From assembly GCF_000003605.2 (NCBI RefSeq), contig NW_003116454.1:585715-608121 (forward strand): 22,407 bases of DNA, read 5' to 3'. Source of the DNA: Saccoglossus kowalevskii. Lineage: Eukaryota > Hemichordata > Enteropneusta > Harrimaniidae. The position numbers and the translations under genes were made by a program. The notes beneath the pieces were generated by a model. It saw only the letters and a list, made by a program, of their open reading frames with translations. It was not told the DNA's origin and ran no database searches. The stretch's first letter is position 1; each line of letters opens with the position of its first letter. Of the stretch, positions 19,811 to 22,407 are shown one piece after another.

Positions 19811-20924
19811 CTCTAATACCTGCTGCATTTTATATACACTATATTATGAATTATAATAACTGCTCTAATTCTCCATTACATTAGGGAATATTTGCAATAC
19901 AATATAATTATACTGAAATGAAAAATATATTAAAAAATATATATAGGTGCGTTCATCATCCAAATGAAATTAATTCAACAGTTTGATCCAGGAGGCCCAG
20001 GTAAAGGTTTTTCCGGTGACCCGTGAGAAAGACATCTATTTCGGTATAGTACTCGTATAGTACAATGCGACATATTTTACCCATACTACAACGCTTGAAC
20101 TTACCTTGATTGGCGTAACAATCCGATGACACTATGAAGATAAACAAATGTTTAGCTTCCTGCTGTAGTATATATCATGACACAATGGAACAGGTACACG
20201 TGAAATGACAGGTGTCCGTGGTGAAACCAAAGATTTTCGCAAATTTGAAAGTTATGTTTTTCAAGTATAAAGTCTTACGTAAAAATACAACATACCTTTT
20301 TTTTCGAATATTGTTAATACTCAGCAACAGCTCACCAAAATTCTTAAAGTAAAACACGTCGTTACTTAGTTGTAAGTTGGTGTTGATAAAACTAAAGGCT
20401 AATTATCATTAACTCAGACCGCGAATGAAAATTGACGAGTAGGCCAACCACGACGTTATCGATGTGCAGGCCGCGGAAAATGTTTCAGTTGTGATCCCTG
20501 AACCAAAATGTTTTCTAAATATAGACTCCTTTAATAAGTCGAGCGTCCTCAAACACTTCCTGTTTCAGAGTGACTATAGAAACTCTGCTGTCTACATAGA
20601 CAGGCACATCAGCCGTCCATATTGTTTTAAATGTAAGATTTTGATTTTGACCCAGTGATATGCTGACACATGAAGCCTGCACTGTGTTAATGAAGATTTC
20701 TGATTAGTTTTTTGTGTTTTAGGGGGAAAATGAAAAAAACATTGTTGACCACTTTCTGCTATAAAGTCAAGAAAACGTAGTACAGACTTCATTTTTCTGC
20801 ATAGCACTTGATCAAAATTGAAATAAATATTAATGAAAGGCTAATCTTAAATTTTGAATATTTTTTAAGGTGTCTTCAATACACTCAGCACACAGGAGTT
20901 CTTTCAAAATTGTCTTTGATAATA
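19811..20924. other. No gene seen
   Basis: AT-rich spacer. A strong isolated splice-donor word AAG|GTAAGT occurs on the minus strand at about 20104, without a supported exon. Confidence 0.4.
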
Positions 20925-21372
20925 TTTGCCCTCATCTTTTATGACATGTGTTTTTTTAGGTATAAAAGAATATACAATCATTTATTTATATATAATACTT
21001 CCGTTATAATTGGGATATACTTATTCATATATCTGAGCTTTCGTGATTCGCTGGAATTAATTTTCTGTGTTTTGTATGAAATTTATTTTTCACTGAATTT
21101 TGATTACCTTGATCGTAGAAAATGAATGATACCATCAAAAGAACAACTGTACATAGAATTCGTGCATTGCTCTAAATAACAACACGAACGTATGAAATAG
21201 ATAACTTTCAGGTGAATTTGGATCTGAAGAGTGCTTTGTTGTTTTTGGATCTAGTAGTATGTGACATTGGAGATTGGTTTGTGTCGTTACTAAATATTTC
21301 CAATAGTGTTTTTGCTTGTACCAGTAGAATTCTGAAAATGTGGCTATTCAAAATTGCAAACCACAGAAAATG
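20925..21372 (+). repeat. Dispersed direct repeat, copy D (partner 15601-15975)
   Basis: Same orientation as copy C, 5.3 kb downstream. It has about 50 extra bases near 21050-21105 and a few smaller insertions relative to C. Open frames here are not shared with copy C, so they are not genes. Confidence 0.85.
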
Positions 21373-22375
21373 CCCGGATGTATCTGATTTAATATATATA
21401 ATTTCAGATAATACTTCTTTGAATGTGGTATTAAGTTAAATATTTTGCTATGTTCATGTGCTGGGACTTAAAGTACAGAATGTGAGGTCAGTTGGTGAAC
21501 ACTTTGAAACATCTGGCTATATAACTGTCATTATGATTTAGTTGCGAACTAACTATATAAATAGGTGATGCAATTTTTTAGCAAATTTACATAATACTTT
21601 ACATCATTCTCATAACTATGACTAAACAAATTAGCATTTTGGGCATTGTATATCGTCACTGCCCAGCGATAGTAATATTCATGTGACCTGATATATTACC
21701 ATGCTTTCATATCGAGCCAATGATGTTTCTATTAATATTTTGACCTTTACAATTGTATTAATGAAGTTCGTAGCTTTTACAATTAGAGCTTCTGTTTACA
21801 TTGGCTTGGGGCATATACAAATTAACTGAATATTATGCATAAATAAGTACCAAAACATCAGAACATGAGGTATGTTTGTTATGTAGTACAATATAGGTAA
21901 ACTAATAACAATTCTCTAAAGAAAATTAGTAAAACTACAAAACAACATTACATTGTCATCTAAAATATACCAGATACATCGATATCGAAGACTATGGTGT
22001 TAGACATACTAGGTCTATGTAGTGGTTAGAAGTCAGCGCCCTGCATAATTGTGTTAATTTCCTACACGTACCTCATCAACAAGGGATGAAGTAGTGGGAT
22101 TAATCATATATACAATAACATACAGTAAATTGTGAATTGAATTGTTTGTCTAAATTATATTTCTCAGAGTGGTAATTAGCTCTGTTAATAACTATTGACA
22201 TTAATGTCATTCAAAGGCAGTAACGTGTATATAACTTCTATAACTTCTTCTTGCTTGCAGTACAGAGTCATCAATAGTTATAAAAGGTATTTATTCGGCA
22301 AACACAAATGGGCCATTTGTTTCTTAAAAGTGATGTAACTGGTCAGCTGGATATTTGGCATGTAGCATATAAAGG

Positions 22376-22378
<3 letters not shown>
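21373..22378. other. No gene seen
   Basis: AT-rich spacer. A good acceptor-like word (ttcttcttgcttgcag) on the plus strand ends at 22260, but the following frames close quickly and show no homology. Confidence 0.4.

Positions 22379-22407
<29 letters not shown>
22379..22407. repeat. (TA)n microsatellite at the window edge
   Basis: An uninterrupted TA run continues to the last base, so its true length is unknown. Confidence 0.95.

Noticed and set aside
20105-20150. Minus-strand exon-like piece with a strong AAG|GTAAGT donor.
   Set aside because: The frame has no proper ATG and no homology, and no partner exon was found. It is an isolated splice-like word.
22245-22330. Plus-strand acceptor-like tract followed by a short open frame.
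   Set aside because: The frames close within 26 codons and match nothing I know.
1-22407. tRNA genes, hammerhead ribozymes and CRISPR-like arrays.
   Set aside because: No tRNA T-loop consensus with matching arms, no hammerhead core (ctgatga with a matching gaaa), and no regularly spaced repeats were found by eye.

Overview
The window is eukaryotic: AT-rich DNA holding one spliced gene with canonical GT-AG introns, surrounded by decayed transposable elements and simple repeats. The elements are a CR1/Jockey-like LINE, a Ty3/gypsy remnant, MITE-like palindromes and a dispersed 0.6-0.8 kb repeat. The mix suits an invertebrate animal, perhaps a mollusc or other lophotrochozoan. That placement is an inference from general character, not a diagnosis.

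The only protein-coding gene I can support is on the minus strand. It encodes a concentrative nucleoside transporter family protein (SLC28/CNT). I could join eleven coding exons from the start codon at 13118 to the stop at 2292 (coordinates 13041-13118, 11559-11723, 10933-11216, 10377-10518, 8740-8931, 8346-8507, 7792-8045, 4733-4901, 3886-4062, 3112-3292, 2292-2395). Their lengths add to 1908 bases, which is 635 codons plus a stop. Every intron is GT-AG and the reading phases match at every junction, so the gene looks intact. The fold-defining stretches are well conserved. However, most residues that contact the nucleoside in known CNTs are changed: the GQTE motif is SGGE, NEFVAY is SVLVSY, and GFANIGS is GHSHLAG. 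This is the most interesting observation in the window.

Layout. 1-731: one copy of a dispersed repeat. 835-2101: broken Ty3/gypsy RT-RNase H remnant (minus strand) lying just beyond the 3' end of the transporter gene. 2292-13126: the SLC28-like gene. Its 2.9 kb intron (4902-7791) carries a 5'-truncated, frameshifted LINE in the opposite orientation, ending in an (ATTC)n tail at 7717. Its 1.4 kb intron (8932-10376) carries a CpG-richer block with several perfect palindromes and 29-bp inverted ends. Its intron at 3293-3885 carries a 123-bp palindromic element. 13127-22407: no convincing coding sequence. This part holds candidate 5' UTR exon ends, a short tandem repeat, a direct-repeat pair (15601-15975 and 20925-21372), a (TTGA)7 tract, the second copy of the first dispersed repeat in inverted orientation (18994-19810), and a terminal (TA)n tract.

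I found no operon-like, CRISPR-like or defence-like system. The novelty candidates are the remodelled transporter binding site and the structured repeats.
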